Shown: one piece after another, positions 61,501 through 64,000 of the stretch
How positions within the stretch are numbered: position 1 is the first letter of the stretch
Layout of the letters: each line of letters starts with the position of its first letter
Assembly (NCBI GenBank): GCA_022818135.1
Contig: JAFMSR010000012.1
Span: forward strand, 10,449,083 to 10,513,082
Length of the DNA: 64,000 bases
DNA from: Saxidomus purpurata
Taxonomy: Eukaryota > Mollusca > Bivalvia > Venerida > Veneridae
Direction of reading: 5' to 3'
Notes under the pieces: model-generated
Databases searched by the model: none
Told to the model about the DNA's origin: nothing
The model's input: the letters and a program-made list of their open reading frames with translations, nothing else
Translations under genes and position numbers: made by a program

Positions 61501-64000
61501 GTTCATCTCAGATAGGTGGGAAACACTGAAAAGCGTTCATTTGCAACGTTAGAGGATACTCATCCATATAATGTACACAAAGTTTGGTACACTTTATTGT
61601 TAACATTGTGTATGCAGAAATGAAGAACGGCCATAATCCATGAAGGATTCTCCCCTGGTTCAATTTCCCTTCATTGTTACAAAAACTCCTAAAATGTATG
61701 TTGATTTGGACACAGAATGCTTTCCGGACGTGAGCACAATCTACGAAAATAAACATCCCACCTGATAGAGAAATATTAAAAGTATTACTTAAAAAATCAA
61801 TGTCCTATCAACTTTGGTGACAGTGCAAACTTTCGTTTAAGATAATTCTGGATTTTGATACTGTGTATGAAGACAGTATAAATATCATTTCCTAAAGCAG
61901 GCACTTCCAAGATACGCAAAAGGTCACTTTGGTCAATTACGCTAGAAATTCCATCTCTGAGGAACAAATAATTGCTTATCGTAGGCTTTGCGGACTAGTA
62001 TTACACTCCATTAGGAGGAGCAAAACATCATCACCAGGCGACAAAAACGAAAACAAATCTACAACAGACACTGAAGCGTATAATTTTTGTATAACATCAA
62101 TAAGCAACAAGCTAAGGGCGTTCTCTAGCCAAGACAAATTCAGTGCTTCGTTTTCATCGTTTATATTTTGTCTCGGTCACAATACCATTGAGTGTGATAA
62201 AACAACATTCAGACCACTACTTAAAAGCAAACACACACACATACACAATTACAGATATCAGCGAGACTAATTTTGATGTAAGGCATCAAAGACGCAGCAA
62301 TACTTTTGTAACAAACGGTGACATATACTTATATATCAACATCTTATTCATTTTATTTTCTACTTTACTACCTACGAACAGCAATTGCTGTTTCCATGCC
62401 AGAGTTTATATACAATATATCGTCAAAGCAATTCATTTTCGAGTAAAATAAATAACCTAAACCTTAATTTGCAACCAATTTGACATCTAAATGTCTGAAA
62501 ATATTTATGCCTTTTATAAAGCATTGATAAACGTACAATATACCACAACCATTTATACTAAGGGTAGGCTTTAGAAAAGATAGTTTGTGACCACGTCACG
62601 ATTTCCACTATTCCTTTAATCTAACGCAAAGGAAAAAACAACACGTTTAACTTAGCGATTAGGCTGGAGTTCTCTGATTGGATGACATATAAATAGCTAT
62701 ATTTGAGTTAGGTTATTCAAGAAGAAGATTTGAATACTTCCTTAAAGACCATGCAGTTTAGTCAGATTGCATTGTCTTCGATAAAAAAAAGTCCGCCAGT
62801 TGTTTTTTGGGGGAACATTCCGGTATGCTTTTAGACCAAAATCGCTGTTATCGTTCATATCTAATTCGTGAAAACGTCCTGTAAACAAAATCGCGACGTG
62901 TCAGTTGTAAAACATCTGAAATAGTTTAATATGTCTTTTTCATTTTTCGAAAATGTCGCGATTTGTGGGCAGACATATTTATTTGCTAATTTAAAAATCG
63001 CGAAAGAAGAATTCTCTTTTAGTACATCTATGTACAATAAATCTAAAAGACTTTTCGAATTTTTTTTTATTAAGTGAGAAATTCGCGAAAAAGACAAAAA
63101 TTAAATCAACGCAAATATGACTCAATTTACAGTATTCAACCCAGCAACATTTTAAAGTACCAGGGTACATGTATACTGGAAATCATTACTCGCGGAAAAT
63201 CATACCAATATAAACTTGTCACTTAATACAAAACTTTCACCGAGTGCAGCCAGTGGGTGATAACGTTACCCGGAAACTAGACAAACCGATTCTTGTAAAA
63301 CACCCACAGTTTGTCACGTACGAACAAGCGAAATTTCTTTGTTTATAGTTAACTTTCCTTCTAAAAAATACTACCCAAACTCTGAATTCACCAAACTTCT
63401 TGATTTACTATATACCTAACAACATTATGATATGGTCAGATACCACCATCGGACCTACAGCCACTCTTACGGAGACCACAATACAAATGACAAGGACCTT
63501 CAGAATTTGGTTTGGCCAGCAACCCTCTTCTATAAATTAGACAAAGTTGTTAGGATATTAAAATGTTTTCATCGGTAATCTGGGAACAGAAAATTGAACA
63601 AAAGGGTATGCAATCCGAAGAAGGGCCGTGAAACAGCATGATTGTAATTACATGTTTGTACATTGCAACATCTCTTGGCGCAGCTGAAGACAAGGTAAAC
63701 AAGAGAAATCTTTCAAAATTTTATCTCTAGATTTTACGACCTACCAGACTAAGAAAACAGATGCTTAATGAATAATACATGAACTGAACAAGAATGAGAA
63801 AACTTCTACTAATTTACCGTTCTTTAAAAATGTAATTGTTCACTTTAAAAAATGTCTCCATAAGTATACCTCTTATTATGATGAATAGAAAGCCTTTATT
63901 AATTATCATTTCAAAGGTGACGGGAAGACAACCTTTAACGAATTCTGTTTGACAAGAGCTTAGGAACAAATTAGTCAACTACATTAGATTGGCTACATTT
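61501..64000. other. Unassigned AT-rich stretch to window end
   Basis: Two overlapping frames of just over 100 codons (61929-62270 and 62143-62451) have no recognisable domain and no exon signals that could be judged. Other frames are shorter. No repeat family member was recognised. Confidence 0.4.

Overview
The window looks like gene-poor, AT-rich intergenic DNA from a mollusc, most probably a bivalve. The reasons are one animal-type rhodopsin-family GPCR gene with a canonical splice acceptor at its 5' edge, long stretches with no coding potential, and many dispersed repeats whose tandem cores and hairpin ends resemble those common in bivalve genomes. The lineage call is inferred from repeat style and receptor type. 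No rRNA, tRNA, CRISPR array, operon or viral gene could be supported.

One protein-coding gene is convincing. It is a class A GPCR at 54001-55089 (+, 362 aa), resembling the FMRFamide/neuropeptide receptor group. Its coding exon appears to start at 53993, directly after an AG splice acceptor, so an upstream non-coding exon is likely. It lies between two repeat blocks: a ~160-bp tandem array ending about 400 bp upstream (52680-53586) and a ~145-bp array starting about 870 bp downstream (55961-57190).

Most other recognisable content is repetitive. Several families share one layout: a short head (ACTAGA or AACAAGAG), a small hairpin, a core of 110-180 bp tandem units, a short GACG/CCGA-rich tract, and a 3' stem-loop containing the inverted copy of a motif near the head. 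This matches Helentron/Helitron-associated non-autonomous elements (HINE/DINE type), by inference. The best cases are an element nested in another at 23841-26187, an element at 58440-59700 with a regular array of nuclear-receptor half-sites, and a 145-bp-unit element inserted inside another repeat at 37121-38754. A second family ends in an AGCTCACC/GGTGAGCT hairpin (1-266, 3430-3760, 11949-13036, 31564-32570, 38345-38754, 49970-50523).

Smaller items include a pogo/Tigger-like MITE at 45486-45685, several minisatellites with periods near 44 bp, a row of small hairpins with compensating base changes at 29145-29249, a G6-T-G6-T-G6-T-G6 tract at 31910-31936, a GA microsatellite at 27904-27987, and several perfect inverted repeats. 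The remaining long stretches (4.4-11.9, 13.0-21.6, 32.6-37.1, 38.8-42.2, 59.7-64.0 kb and others) are AT-rich and show no gene that can be supported by eye.
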